A stretch of 64,000 nucleotides of DNA from Miltoncostaea marina (GCF_018141525.1 NZ_CP064655.1:2760501-2824500), one strand, 5' to 3'. Numbered from the stretch's first letter, positions 10,526 to 27,228 are shown. Numbers and translations are program-made. The notes: generated by a model from the letters alone, not told the origin.

Positions 10526-11860
10526 GTGCGCGCACTCATCGATCCCGCCGGGACCGCGGCGGCGATCTCGCCGGGCCTCCACCTGGCCGACGCCTTCGCC
10601 CTCGGCCTGCTGTTCCTCGGCGTCGCCGTGCTGGTGGCCATGGTCGCGCTCACCCACCAGCGCGAGCGCGCGTTCTCGCCGGCGATCGTCTACCTGGCCA
10701 TGGGCGCGCTCGCCGCCGGCGGCATCGCGCTGCTCGACGTGCACTGGCTGCACCTGGTCGACGACGCGGACGTCGTCGAGCACCTCAGCGAGTTCGCGGT
10801 GATCGTGGCCCTGTTCGCGACCGGCATGCGGCTCGACCGGCCGCTCGGCCTGCGGCGGTGGCGCTCCACGGTGCTCCTGCTGGCGCTGGTCATGCCGCTC
10901 ACCATCGCCGCCGTCGCCGCCTACGGGGCGTTCGCGATGGGCCTCTCGGCCGGCGCCGCCCTCGTGCTGGGCGCCGCCCTGGCGCCGACCGACCCCGTGC
11001 TGGCCGGGGACGTGGGCGTGGGCCCGCCCGACGAGGACGACGAGCGCGAGCCGGCCTTCGCGCTCACCTCGGAGGCCGGCCTCAACGACGGCCTGGCCTT
11101 CCCCTTCGTGATGCTGGGGCTCGTGATCGCCGGCGGGGCCGGCGCCGGGGACGTCGGCGAGTGGCTGGCGGTGGACGTGGTGTACGCGGTCGCCGCCGGC
11201 GTCGGCATCGGCGTGCTCGGCGGGTGGGCGATCGGCGCCGTCTCGGTGCGGCTGCGCGACCGCGGCCTGCTGGCGCCCGAGCTCGACGGGTGGGTGGCCG
11301 TCGGCGCGGTGCTGGCGATCTACAGCGTCACGGTGATCGGCGACGCCTACGGCTTCCTCGCCGCGTTCGCCGGCGGCATCGCCTTCCGGCGCCGGGAGCG
11401 CGGCCACGAGCAGCACGCGGGCGTCCACGCCGGCGCGGAGACCCTCGAGCGCGTGCTCGAGCTGGCCATGATCCTGCTGCTCGGCAGCCTGCTGACGGTC
11501 GACGGCCTGCGCGCGCCCGGGCCGGCGGGCTGGCTGCTCGCCCCCGTGCTGATCCTGCTGGTGCGGCCGCTCGCCTGCCTCGTCGCGCTGCGGTGGTCCC
11601 CGCTGGACGCGGCCGGCCGCCTCTGGGTGGGCTGGTTCGGCGTGCGGGGCATCGGCAGCCTCTACTACGCGGCGGCCGCCCTGGGCGCGGGCCTGATGGC
11701 CCCCCGTGAGGCTGGCGTCGTCATCTGGACCTGCGTCGCCGTGGTGATGGTCTCGATCGTGGTCCACGGCGTGACCGGCGACCCGCTCACCCGGCGCCTG
11801 GAGCGGCGGGTGCGCGACGAGGTCGAGGAGGAGGCCCGGCGGGTGGCGGGGCGGGCGTAA
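10526..11860 (+). CDS. CPA1-family cation:proton antiporter
   Basis: This is an integral membrane Na+(or K+)/H+ exchanger. The 444-aa protein shows about 11-12 hydrophobic segments. Conserved CPA1 features are LAPTDPVLAGDV (unwound TM4 region, ~155-166) and SEAGLNDGLAFPF (~182-194), where the GLND aspartate is the expected ion-binding residue. The C-terminus is a short charged tail (RRLERRVRDEVEEEARR). It converges on rpoC, with a strong shared hairpin at 11865-11895 between them. It is an insertion in the ancestral rpoC-rpsL interval. Confidence 0.88.
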   Translation: MRALIDPAGTAAAISPGLHLADAFALGLLFLGVAVLVAMVALTHQRERAFSPAIVYLAMGALAAGGIALLDVHWLHLVDDADVVEHLSEFAVIVALFATGMRLDRPLGLRRWRSTVLLLALVMPLTIAAVAAYGAFAMGLSAGAALVLGAALAPTDPVLAGDVGVGPPDEDDEREPAFALTSEAGLNDGLAFPFVMLGLVIAGGAGAGDVGEWLAVDVVYAVAAGVGIGVLGGWAIGAVSVRLRDRGLLAPELDGWVAVGAVLAIYSVTVIGDAYGFLAAFAGGIAFRRRERGHEQHAGVHAGAETLERVLELAMILLLGSLLTVDGLRAPGPAGWLLAPVLILLVRPLACLVALRWSPLDAAGRLWVGWFGVRGIGSLYYAAAALGAGLMAPREAGVVIWTCVAVVMVSIVVHGVTGDPLTRRLERRVRDEVEEEARRVAGRA

Positions 11861-11864
11861 GACG

Positions 11865-11895
11865 CGGAAGGGCCCGCACGAGGCGGGCCCTTCCG
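11865..11895. terminator. Bidirectional hairpin terminator between the antiporter and rpoC
   Basis: A perfect 13-bp stem (cggaagggcccgc / gcgggcccttccg) with a five-base loop begins five bases after the antiporter stop and 33 bases beyond the rpoC stop. There is no U-tract on either strand, as is common at high GC. Confidence 0.7.
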
Positions 11896-11927
11896 GTGCT
11901 GCAGCGGCTCCGCTCGGCGCGGGGCGT

Positions 11928-16496
<4,569 letters not shown>

Positions 16497-16567
16497 GTTG
16501 CCGCGCCTTTCTCGTGTGCCCGACGCCGCGCCGCCGCGCGGTCCGGGCGAAGACCCCGTCCGTCGTC

Positions 16568-16608
16568 GCGGGGCCGCCGCGCGCCGTGGTGGCGCGCGGC
16601 GGCCCCGC
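16568..16608 (-). other. 18-bp perfect hairpin in the rpoB-rpoC intercistronic gap
   Basis: The arms 16568-16585 and 16591-16608 are perfectly complementary around a five-base loop, starting nine bases after the rpoB stop. No U-tract follows on the minus strand. It could be an attenuator, an RNase III processing site or an mRNA stabiliser that sets beta:beta' stoichiometry. Confidence 0.8.
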
Positions 16609-16616
16609 CGGCCCCG

Positions 16617-20387
<3,771 letters not shown>

Positions 20388-20396
20388 GTCGCGAGG

Positions 20397-20402
20397 CCTC
20401 CT
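20397..20402 (-). promoter_or_regulatory. Shine-Dalgarno sequence fixing the TTG start of rpoB
   Basis: AGGAGG on the minus strand lies nine bases before the TTG at 20387. It is the strongest Shine-Dalgarno near the conserved N-terminus and excludes the longer ATG-started frame. Confidence 0.75.
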
Positions 20403-20463
20403 GACGAGAGCGAGCGAGGGACGGCGAGACGGCGCCGGCGGGCCGGAGCGGGCGCAACGGCGC

Positions 20464-20493
20464 ATGCTATCACTTGGGCGTTCGGGCGCTCAA
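20464..20493 (-). promoter_or_regulatory. Candidate rpoBC promoter
   Basis: On the minus strand TTGAGC (20488-20493) and TAGCAT (20464-20469) are 18 bp apart, giving a start site near 20457 and a ~70-nt leader before the TTG of rpoB. This is a sequence match only. Confidence 0.45.
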
Positions 20494-20635
20494 GGGCAGG
20501 GCCCGCTGCTCGCGGGCGGCCCGAGGGGGCTGCGACGCGCGCGGCAGCCGCCGTCAATAGAACCCATCGGCCAAGGCCGACGATCCTAGCACCCCGCTCG
20601 GCGGTCGCGCCGTACGAGCGCCGGCCCGCGTCATG

Positions 20636-20641
20636 CATACT
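20636..20641 (+). promoter_or_regulatory. -10 hexamer, leaderless promoter of the 20648 gene
   Basis: CATACT is followed by six bases and the GTG at 20648. The hexamer overlaps the alternative ATG at 20633, arguing against that longer start. Confidence 0.4.
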
Positions 20642-20647
20642 GGCCTC

Positions 20648-21145
20648 GTGAGGAGCTCGTCACTTCCCTCATATGCGGACGGCGGCCCGGACGGCCTCGA
20701 CGAGCGTCTGCGCTCGCTGCTCGAGGCGACCCACCGCCAGTGGATGTCGCCCGACGAGCGGCGGCGCATGCGCGCGTTCGGCTTCCGGCCGGCCGTGGAG
20801 CCCGGCGTGCTCAAGCGCGAGTGGCACGGCCTGGCCGTGCGCGTCTCGGCGAGCGGCCTGCGCGCCGCCCAGCCCGGCGAGGGCGAGCTCGCGTGGCTCG
20901 CCGACACCCGCACCCTCCTGCTCGACGGGGAGCCCTTCGCCGGCTCGCCGGCCGGCATGCGGCTGGTGGAGAGCCTCCTCAACCTGATCGCGGGCTACGA
21001 GCGCTGGGTCGAGGCCAGGGAGGGCCGCGACGAGCGCATCTCGCGCGGGCGCAGCTCCCTCCCCGACCGCCGCCCGGTCAACGCCCTCGCCGAGACCCGG
21101 CGCCTCCAGCGCCTGATGCACACCCCGAGGCGCCGGGGCCGCTGA
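20648..21145 (+). CDS. Hypothetical protein, 165 aa
   Basis: I do not recognise the family. The protein is soluble-looking and charged. It has a helical N-terminal part (LDERLRSLLEATHRQWMSPD), a middle segment with strand-like character (REWHGLAVRVSASGLRAA, TRTLLLDGEPF) and an Arg-rich tail (ETRRLQRLMHTPRRRGR). GTG 20648 is preferred over ATG 20633 because of the CATACT hexamer. It is transcribed away from rpoB, from within the ancestral rplL-rpoB junction, and repeat R2 follows directly. Confidence 0.6.
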   Translation: MRSSSLPSYADGGPDGLDERLRSLLEATHRQWMSPDERRRMRAFGFRPAVEPGVLKREWHGLAVRVSASGLRAAQPGEGELAWLADTRTLLLDGEPFAGSPAGMRLVESLLNLIAGYERWVEAREGRDERISRGRSSLPDRRPVNALAETRRLQRLMHTPRRRGR

Positions 21146-21232
21146 GGCGAGCGCCCGTCCCCCGCCGGGGGAGGGTCGCGGTCCGGGGTCGGTGGTCGAG
21201 GACCGCCTGGGCGAGGGCGGTGTGGAGACCGT

Positions 21233-21670
21233 GTCGGCTGGGGCCGATCCACTGCGCGGGCGGGACCCCGGCCCGTCCCGTAACGAGGTCGTTGAGGGAC
21301 GCGGTCGGCTGGGGCCGATCCCTCTGCGCGGGCGGGACCCGGGCCTGTCTCGACGAGGTCGTCGAGGGACCGGGTCGGCTGGGGCCGATCGTCGGCGCGG
21401 GCGGGACCCGGCGCGTCCCGTGACGAGGTCGTCGACGGACGCGATCGGCTGGGGCCGATCCTGAGCGCGGGCGGATCCGGCGCGTCCTGTGACGAGGTCG
21501 TCGACGGACGCGGTCGGCTGGGGCCGATCCTGTGCGCGGGCGGGACCCGGCCCTGCGGGCCGGCTCGCGCTGGGCGGGTGGTCGCGGTGCGGGGTCGGCT
21601 GGGGCCGATCCTCTGCGCGGGCGGGACCCGGCCCTGCGGGCCGGCTCGCGCTGGGCGGGTGTCGACCGGC
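21233..21670 (+). repeat. 70-bp tandem repeat array, six units
   Basis: The motif gtcggctggggccgatc recurs at 21233, 21303, 21373, 21443 (variant gatcggct), 21512 and 21593, so spacing is 70, 70, 70, 69 and 81 bp. Each unit also carries gcgcgggcgggacccgg and, in the first five, a variant of cgaggtcgtcgacggacgc. The last two units carry ccctgcgggccggctcgcgctgggcgg variants in place of the short spacer. Confidence 0.88.
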
Positions 21671-21784
21671 GTGCCCCTCACGCGGGGACCCGGCCTCTTT
21701 CGGGCCGGGTCACGCGGCAAATCGCCCCTGGCCGGGGCGATTTGCGGACCGGCGCACCGCCTTCGGCGGGGCGGGCGCCGGAAA
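21671..21784 (+). repeat. Conserved 114-bp hairpin core of the repeat family (copy in R2)
   Basis: It is identical over 114 bp to 29895-30008 and differs at two bases from the inverted copy at 4803-4916. It contains the same three consecutive hairpins. Confidence 0.92.
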
Positions 21785-22112
21785 GTGCACTACCGGATCC
21801 GTCCGTCGTGCGCGTGGGTGTGCCCGGCGCCCTCGTGGCCGGTTTGTGCACGCTCCCGCCTTCGGCGGTCGTGTCTCCGGCCACGTCGTCGCTCGATCAG
21901 GTCGTCCGGGACGCAGTGCGACCGGTTCGCCGCGCGGCGCGCCCCGGCCGCCAGGCCGGAGCCGATTCGGCCGGCGCGCCCGGGGCGTGCCTCGCTTCGA
22001 CGCAGCCCAGGCCTTCCGGCGAAGCCGGGAGGCCTGGGCGGGACGATCACAGCTCGCCACGCCGCAGCCCAGGCCGCCCGGCGGAGCCGGGCGGCCTGGG
22101 CGGAGTCCCGGA

Positions 22113-22313
22113 TCAGAACTTGCCGGGGACGCCTCCGCCCTTGACGACGGAGAGGTCCTCGAGCCAGCCGGTGAGGCGGGCGTGGTCCTTGTCGTCGGCG
22201 TCGAGCCCCTCGAGGTGCTGGCGCACCTCGTCGGCGATCTCGTCGACGTTCGACTTGTTGGCCGTCGACACCCTGTCGCGCAGCCGACTCTTCACTTCGC
22301 GGTCAAGCGGCAT
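22113..22313 (-). CDS. Small acidic hypothetical protein, 66 aa
   Basis: The sequence MPLDREVKSRLRDRVSTANK followed by SNVDEIADEVRQHLEGLDADDKDHA is charged and predicted helical, with a Gly-rich end (VVKGGGVPGKF). I do not recognise a family. ATG 22313 is chosen because GGAGG lies six bases upstream; the longer frame from 22391 has no such signal. It follows the S8 protease pair on the same strand, separated by an inverted repeat, and its 3' end abuts R2. Confidence 0.7.
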   Translation of the reverse strand: MPLDREVKSRLRDRVSTANKSNVDEIADEVRQHLEGLDADDKDHARLTGWLEDLSVVKGGGVPGKF

Positions 22314-22370
22314 GGAGGTCCTCCCGGGTCGAGATGGCCGCGCGGTCGCGCCCGGCCGATGTGGAAACTT

Positions 22371-22398
22371 CGGCATTGTGCGCGATGGCACATTGCCG
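22371..22398 (-). terminator. Inverted repeat after the S8 protease pair, possible terminator
   Basis: cggcaatgtgc and gcacaatgccg (minus strand) pair over 11 bp with one mismatch and a short loop, starting ~20 bases after the S8 stop at 22419. It could terminate the protease operon or act as an operator for the small downstream gene. Confidence 0.45.
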
Positions 22399-22418
22399 TG
22401 TCCAGAGCCGATGGCCCC

Positions 22419-24551
22419 TCAGCGGACGCGGATCGTCCGCACGACGCGGGCGAGGTTGCCCGCGCGGTCGCGCAGCTCCACGCGCACCCGGTAGCGGCCC
22501 GCCGCGAGCGGGCGGCCCAGCGCCAGCCGGACGAGCGGGCCCTGGCGCAGCCGCACGCTCCGCGTGGCGGGCTCCGCGCCCGCCGGCCCGCCCGTCACGC
22601 GCACGGTGGCGCGCAGGCGGCCGGTCGATCCGCGGTCGGCCGCAGCGACGACCAGGCGCACCGCCCGCCGCCGCACGCGCGGGCCCCCGCGCCGGGCGGG
22701 CGGCCCGGGGCGGGCGCGCCGGGTCTCCACGCGCCGCAGGACGAGACGGGGGCGCGTGTTGTCGACCAGGACCGGCCACTCGTGGGCGCCCGCGTTGCCC
22801 GGGAAGTCCCGCATCCCCACCGACAGCAGGTGCCAGCCGTCGGCGAGCCTGCGCGTGTCGATGGTGATGCCCCGGGGGTAGCGCTGGGGCCGCCGCACGG
22901 CCGGCGCGCCGTCCACGGCCAGCGTCCAGTCGGTGACCCGCGATCGCGAGACCGCCCGGAAGCGCACCGTGACCCGGCCGCGCACGGATGCCCGCGGCGC
23001 CGGGCTCGGCCGGGCCACGCGGGGCGGCGAGAGGCTCACCCGCACCCGGCCCGCGCCGTAGACGTCGTCGGGGCCCGGGGCGCCGAGGTCGAGGGCGCCG
23101 GCGAGGAGCGCGGCCCGAATCTCCCCCGCCGTGGGCGCGCGGCCGGCGCGGCGCTCGGCGGCGAGCAGCACCGCGGCCGCGCCGGCGGCGTTCGGGGCGG
23201 CGTTGGACGTGCCGCCCACGGCGCGGAAGCCGTTGGGGCCCATGATGCGGGTGTCGGTCGGGGCCACGAGATCCGGCTTGGTGAGGCCGGCGTCCGACGG
23301 ACCCTGCGAGGAGTACGACTTGAACTGGTTGCCGCGCCAGTCGACGGCGCCGACCGCGATCGCGCCGGCGGCGTCGCCGGGCGTGGGCACGCTGCTCTCG
23401 AGGGTGCCGCCGATGTCGCCGAGCGCGATCTCGCGCGAGAAGAGGGTCAGGGGGCCCACGGGGGCCGGCCCCGCGGCGCGCACCACGCGCAGCCGCATCT
23501 GGCTGTCCACCGGCGGCCGGTAGCCCACCACGCGCTCGGCCGGCGGCGCGCCGGCGGACTGGCGGTCGTGGGATCCGGCCGCGGGAAGCCAGGCGCCGGT
23601 GGCGGCGTCCTGGCGCTCCAGCACCAGGTCGAGGTCGGCCGCAGGGCCGTCGGCCGCGGCGGTCCACGACAGCGCGAAGGTGACCGGCTGGCCGGCGCCG
23701 CGGAAGAACGTCCACGCGCCGCCGTTCGGCCAGTCGAGCGCGTCGTCGCCGTCGGCGTCGGCCCACGGCCCACTCCAGTGCTGGCGGGCGTAGTTGCCGG
23801 CCGAGTTGAACCAGAGGATGCCCGCCGCCGCGGCCCGGTCGACGGCCCGCGCCGCCGGCCCGGTGCCGTCGAAGGGGCCCTCGATGAAGGAGTTGGAGTG
23901 CACCACGATGTCCGGGTGGCGGGCGATGACGGCCTCGGTGGCCGCCACGAAGTCGGCCTCGGAGTGGTAGTTGACGAGCAGGTAGCGCGCCTGCGGGGCG
24001 TAGTCGTAGACCGTCTGGGCCACGATCTCGCCGTGGTTGGTGCGGTTGCCGTAGGCGTTGCGCCCGGCGAGCCCGTTGACGGCGTCGAACGAGAGCGTCT
24101 CGAGCCGCGCCGAGGGGGGCAGCTCGCCGAGCGACTGCATGCGCTCGACGTTCTGGCCGAAGCCCAGGTCGAGGACGGCGATCGTGATGCCCTCGCCCCC
24201 ACCCGCCACCCGGCCGAGCACGTCGGCGCCCGTGCGCTCGACGCCCTGGCTGACCGCGGGCGCGTCGCCGAAGGCGGCCGTCGCCGGATGGGCGCCGGCC
24301 ACGCCCGGCAGGCCGGCCAGCGCGCGGGCCCGCCGCGGCGCGGCCACCACCTGCAGCCGCGCCCCCACCCGGCGCTGGACGCGCAGGCCGCTGCGGCCGA
24401 GGCTCCCGACGGCGGTCGCGACGTGCCCGGGCCGGGCGTCGACCGAGATCGCCACCGGCGCCCCGGGCGCCGCCGCCGCCCCGGGGACCAGGGCGGCCGC
24501 CGACCCACCGGCGAGCGCGGCGCCGGCCAGGAGGAGCGCGGCCCGCCTCAC
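22419..24551 (-). CDS. Secreted S8 (subtilisin-family) serine protease, long form
   Basis: This is a predicted exported subtilase. The 710-aa precursor has a signal peptide (VRRAALLLAGAALAGGSAAA), a short propeptide-like region, and a peptidase S8 domain with catalytic Asp (IAVLDLGFGQ), His (RTNHGEIVAQTV), oxyanion Asn (WFNSAGNYARQHW) and Ser (GGTSNAAPNAAG). A ~250-residue C-terminal part follows, with Ig/Big-like strands (DFPGNAGAHEWPVLVDNTRP, VELRDRAGNLARVVRTIRV) probably for wall binding or substrate contact. GTG 24551 overlaps the stop of the paralogue upstream, so the two are translationally coupled. Confidence 0.88.
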   Translation of the reverse strand: MRRAALLLAGAALAGGSAAALVPGAAAAPGAPVAISVDARPGHVATAVGSLGRSGLRVQRRVGARLQVVAAPRRARALAGLPGVAGAHPATAAFGDAPAVSQGVERTGADVLGRVAGGGEGITIAVLDLGFGQNVERMQSLGELPPSARLETLSFDAVNGLAGRNAYGNRTNHGEIVAQTVYDYAPQARYLLVNYHSEADFVAATEAVIARHPDIVVHSNSFIEGPFDGTGPAARAVDRAAAAGILWFNSAGNYARQHWSGPWADADGDDALDWPNGGAWTFFRGAGQPVTFALSWTAAADGPAADLDLVLERQDAATGAWLPAAGSHDRQSAGAPPAERVVGYRPPVDSQMRLRVVRAAGPAPVGPLTLFSREIALGDIGGTLESSVPTPGDAAGAIAVGAVDWRGNQFKSYSSQGPSDAGLTKPDLVAPTDTRIMGPNGFRAVGGTSNAAPNAAGAAAVLLAAERRAGRAPTAGEIRAALLAGALDLGAPGPDDVYGAGRVRVSLSPPRVARPSPAPRASVRGRVTVRFRAVSRSRVTDWTLAVDGAPAVRRPQRYPRGITIDTRRLADGWHLLSVGMRDFPGNAGAHEWPVLVDNTRPRLVLRRVETRRARPGPPARRGGPRVRRRAVRLVVAAADRGSTGRLRATVRVTGGPAGAEPATRSVRLRQGPLVRLALGRPLAAGRYRVRVELRDRAGNLARVVRTIRVR

Positions 24552-26032
24552 CGCGGGCGCCGCAGCACTCGGGTGCGGGTGGTGACGTTGCCGGCCATGT
24601 CCTCCGCCGTCACGGTCAGGCGGCTCGCCCGGCGCGTCAGCGCGGGCAGGCGCACGCCGACCGCGGGGCGCCGGACGGCCCGAAGGCTCCTGGCGTCGAG
24701 GGAGATCCTCACCCGGCGGAGGGTACCGGCGTCGGTGGCCCGCACGCGCACGACGCGCCGGCGCCCGGGCGCCACGCGCACGAGCAGGCGGGGCGCGGCG
24801 GCGTCGAGCCGGGCCATGCCGGCCCCGTAGGCGGGGTCGGGGCCGGCCGGCCCGAGGTCGAGGGCCGTGGCGGTCAGCTGCGCGCGCACGTCGGCCGGGC
24901 CGGCGGGCAGGCCGCGGGCGGCGCGCCACTGGCGCAGCAGCACCGCCGCCGCGGCCACGTGGGCCGTGGCTGCGGAGGTGCCGGCGGTGCCCGGCCACTC
25001 GGGGTTCGAGGTCACGTAGGTCGGGCCGACGAGGTCGGGCTTCAGGCGGCCGTCGCGCGTGGGGCCGACCGAGGAGTAGGGCTCGCGCGCCACGCCGGTC
25101 CACTTGACCGCCCCGACGGTGAGGGCGCCGCGGGCGTCGCCCGGGGTGGGGATGCTGGCGTCCTCGGCCGCGAGCGCGTCGAAGCCGACGGTCTGCGAGA
25201 AGACGTCGGTCGTCACGGCCGGCGGGCCGGCGGCGCGCGCCACCAGGCGCATGGGCGCGCCGTCGGCGGTGACGGGCGGGGTGACCGCGTTGCCCGGGCC
25301 CGCCGGCGCGGAGCGGGTGACCTCGGCCCATGCCCCCGACGGGTCGAGCCGCTCGACGGTCACCTCGACCGCGGCGGCGCCGGGATCCCAGACGGCGCTG
25401 AACAGCAGCGGGGTGCCCGCCGCCGGCGCGATCGGCACGGGGGTCCCCTCCGCCGTCGCCGTGCCGCGCCAGTGCCGCTGCGCGTAGTTGCCGGCCGAGT
25501 TGACCCACAGCACGCCGGCCGCCGCTGCTGCGTCGACCGCGCGGGCCGCCCGTCCCGTGCCGTCGAACGGCGGCGTGAGGAACGAGTTCGAGTGGCTCAC
25601 CACGGGGATGCCCTCGGCGGCCACCCACGCCGCGGCGGCCTCGAACTGCTCGATCGTGCGGTAGCCGACCAGCACGAGCCGGGCCCGCGGCGCGACGTCG
25701 TGGATCAGCTCGGCCATCCGCACGCCGTGCTGGGTGGGGATGCCGAAGTCGGTGCGCCCGTCGAGCCCGTGCAGCGGGTCGAACGAGCGGATCGTCATGG
25801 CCTCGCGCGGGGGCAGCTCGCCGAGCGCGATCGAGCGGTCGAGGCCCGCGAAACCCTCGTCGACGATCGCGACGCGCTCCCCCTGGCCCAGCACGCCGCG
25901 GCTCCAGAGGGCGTCGGCGCCCATGCGCACCCCGCCCTGCCCCAGCACGCCGGCCGCCGCCGTGGCGGGGACGGCCAGCGCCGCGGCCGCGGCGAGCGCC
26001 AGGGCGGTGCGTCGGAGGCGGGCGGGTCTCAC
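24548..26032 (-). CDS. Secreted S8 (subtilisin-family) serine protease, short form
   Basis: This paralogue of the next gene is 494 aa with a signal peptide (RRTALALAAAAALAVPATAAA). The catalytic triad is Asp (VAIVDEGFAGLD), His (PTQHGVRMAELI) and Ser (AGTSAATAHVAAA), with oxyanion Asn in WVNSAGNYAQRHW. The residue after the nucleophile motif is Thr-Ala-His instead of the usual AxP, unlike its partner. Both paralogues share the distinctive SNSF..PPFDGTG-type loop. A C-terminal strand-rich region of ~90 residues follows. The gene lies 62 bp beyond the rplL terminator, in the ancestral rplL-rpoB junction. Confidence 0.87.
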   Translation of the reverse strand: MRPARLRRTALALAAAAALAVPATAAAGVLGQGGVRMGADALWSRGVLGQGERVAIVDEGFAGLDRSIALGELPPREAMTIRSFDPLHGLDGRTDFGIPTQHGVRMAELIHDVAPRARLVLVGYRTIEQFEAAAAWVAAEGIPVVSHSNSFLTPPFDGTGRAARAVDAAAAAGVLWVNSAGNYAQRHWRGTATAEGTPVPIAPAAGTPLLFSAVWDPGAAAVEVTVERLDPSGAWAEVTRSAPAGPGNAVTPPVTADGAPMRLVARAAGPPAVTTDVFSQTVGFDALAAEDASIPTPGDARGALTVGAVKWTGVAREPYSSVGPTRDGRLKPDLVGPTYVTSNPEWPGTAGTSAATAHVAAAAVLLRQWRAARGLPAGPADVRAQLTATALDLGPAGPDPAYGAGMARLDAAAPRLLVRVAPGRRRVVRVRATDAGTLRRVRISLDARSLRAVRRPAVGVRLPALTRRASRLTVTAEDMAGNVTTRTRVLRRPR

Positions 26033-26054
26033 GGCGGCGAATGGGATCAGAACG

Positions 26055-26094
26055 ACCAGCGGCCGTCCACCCCGGGGGGTGGACGGCCGCTGGT
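26055..26094 (-). terminator. Terminator after rplL
   Basis: A near-perfect ~19-bp stem (accagcggccgtccacccc / ggggtggacggccgctggt) with a tiny loop lies 23 bp after the rplL stop. Only a weak T-containing tract follows. Confidence 0.8.
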
Positions 26095-26116
26095 GACCTC
26101 GTGCGGCGCGGGCGCG

Positions 26117-26500
26117 CTACTTGAGGGTGACGATCCCGCCGGCCTCCTCGAGCTGCGACTTGACGGACTCGGCCTCCTCCTTCGCCACGCCCTCCTTGAC
26201 GTTGCTCGGGGCGTTGTCCACCAGCTCCTTGGCCTCCTTGAGGCCCAGCCCGGTGACCGCGCGGACCACCTTGATGACCTGGATCTTCTTGTCGCCGGCC
26301 GCGTCGAGGCTCACGGTGAAGGAGTCCTGCTCCTCCGCCGCGGCGCCGCCGCCGCCGTCACCGCCGGCCGGGGCGGCCGCCACCGCAACCGGGGCCGCCG
26401 CCGAGACGCCGAACGTCTCCTCGATGGCCTTGATCCGCTCGGCGAGCTCGAGCACGGAGATGCTCTTGAGCTCCTCGATCCACTCCTCGGTCGTCGCCAT
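26117..26500 (-). CDS. rplL: 50S ribosomal protein L7/L12
   Basis: This is the stalk protein that recruits translational GTPases. The 127-aa protein has the N-terminal dimerisation helix ([20 protein letters not shown]), an Ala/Gly/Pro hinge (~35-58) and the C-terminal domain [20 protein letters not shown]. The ATG has AGGAG six bases upstream. It follows rplJ by 26 bp and is followed by a strong hairpin, so the L10-L12 unit ends here and does not read into rpoB. Confidence 0.97.
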   Translation of the reverse strand: MATTEEWIEELKSISVLELAERIKAIEETFGVSAAAPVAVAAAPAGGDGGGGAAAEEQDSFTVSLDAAGDKKIQVIKVVRAVTGLGLKEAKELVDNAPSNVKEGVAKEEAESVKSQLEEAGGIVTLK

Positions 26501-26526
26501 GTGTCGCTCCTGTTCGTGTGAGGGGG

Positions 26527-27060
26527 TCAGGCCGCCTGCTCGTCCGCGCGCTGCGCGTGCACCGCGCCGAGGCTGCGGGCGAGGCCGCCGATGAGGTTGT
26601 TGAGCCCGCCGGCCAGGCCGGTGAGCGGTGCCGCGATGCCGCCGGCGAGCTGGCCGAGCAGCTGCTCCCGGCTCGGGAGCTTGGCGAGGCGCGCCACGTC
26701 CGCCTCGGGCAGGTCCTCGCCCTCGAGGAGGCCGCCCTTGATGCGCAGGCCGTCGGGGTGCTCGGAGGCGAAGGTGTCGAGCACCTTGGCCGCCACGGCC
26801 GGGTCGCCGCCCACCCAGAGCAGCCCCGTGGGGCCGTCGAGGTACGGCAGCAGGGCCTCGCGGCCCGTCTCGGAGGCCGCCCTGCGGGCGAGGGTGTTCT
26901 TCACCACCGTGTACTCGGTGTCCGCGTCGCGGAGCCGGTTGCGCAGCTCGGCGAGCTGCTTGACCGTGAGGCCCCGGAAGTCGGTCGCGAAGACCGTGTC
27001 GGAGGCCGTCAGGCGCTCGGTCAGCGACGCGATCGCCTCGGCCTTCTCGTCTCGTCTCAG
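26527..27060 (-). CDS. rplJ: 50S ribosomal protein L10, apparent CTG start
   Basis: L10 anchors the L12 dimers at the base of the ribosomal stalk. The conserved N-terminus is [17 protein letters not shown], then the family motif [17 protein letters not shown]. No ATG, GTG or TTG begins near it. The only Shine-Dalgarno, GGAGG at 27068-27072, is seven bases before a CTG at 27060, giving a normal 177-aa protein. An upstream in-frame ATG (27141) would add 27 Pro/Gly residues and would run through the leader. A GTG inside the Shine-Dalgarno region is out of frame and stops after three codons. Confidence 0.9.
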   Translation of the reverse strand: MRRDEKAEAIASLTERLTASDTVFATDFRGLTVKQLAELRNRLRDADTEYTVVKNTLARRAASETGREALLPYLDGPTGLLWVGGDPAVAAKVLDTFASEHPDGLRIKGGLLEGEDLPEADVARLAKLPSREQLLGQLAGGIAAPLTGLAGGLNNLIGGLARSLGAVHAQRADEQAA

Positions 27061-27228
27061 GGTGTCACCTCCATCGTCCTGCCCGCGCGGGCGGGCGGGA
27101 GCGGAGGGGACCCCGGCGGGGCCTCCAGCGCTCGTCGCCAACCTCGCACGGGCCGCCCTGCGGGCAGGTTTGAGGCGGCCGTGCCGCCCCCGTGGGTCTT
27201 CGGTCGGGTCGTGCGGTGGGTGCGGGCG
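27061..27228 (-). promoter_or_regulatory. Probable L10 leader (rplJ autoregulatory mRNA leader)
   Basis: The 168-nt gap between rplA and rplJ is the classical place for the L10(L12)4-binding leader. On the minus strand it begins with ccgaagacccacgg, similar to the start of known L10 leaders, then has paired GC segments (acctgcccgcagg; cgcccgcgcgggc). No covariance model could be run. Confidence 0.5.

Larger units (their letters stand above)
21190..22110 (+). repeat. R2: copy 2 of the interspersed hairpin repeat family (plus orientation)
   Basis: This ~0.9-kb gene-free stretch lies between converging genes (stops at 21145 and 22113). It has a 70-bp tandem array (21233-21670), the 114-bp core (21671-21784), then ~325 bp homologous to R1 and R3, ending in two long hairpins (around 22008-22042 and 22067-22101; the second is a perfect 15-bp stem with a gga loop). 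R2 lacks a ~60-bp internal segment shared by R1 and R3. Frames across it are shifted relative to the other copies, so it is judged non-coding. Confidence 0.87.

Noticed and set aside
21233-21670. 70-bp periodic repeats as a CRISPR array
   Set aside because: There are no unique spacers, the periodic unit itself is the repeat, and no cas genes are nearby.
27061-27141. ATG-27141 start for rplJ
   Set aside because: It adds 27 Pro/Gly residues not found in L10 and runs through the probable L10 leader and the Shine-Dalgarno placed for the CTG at 27060.
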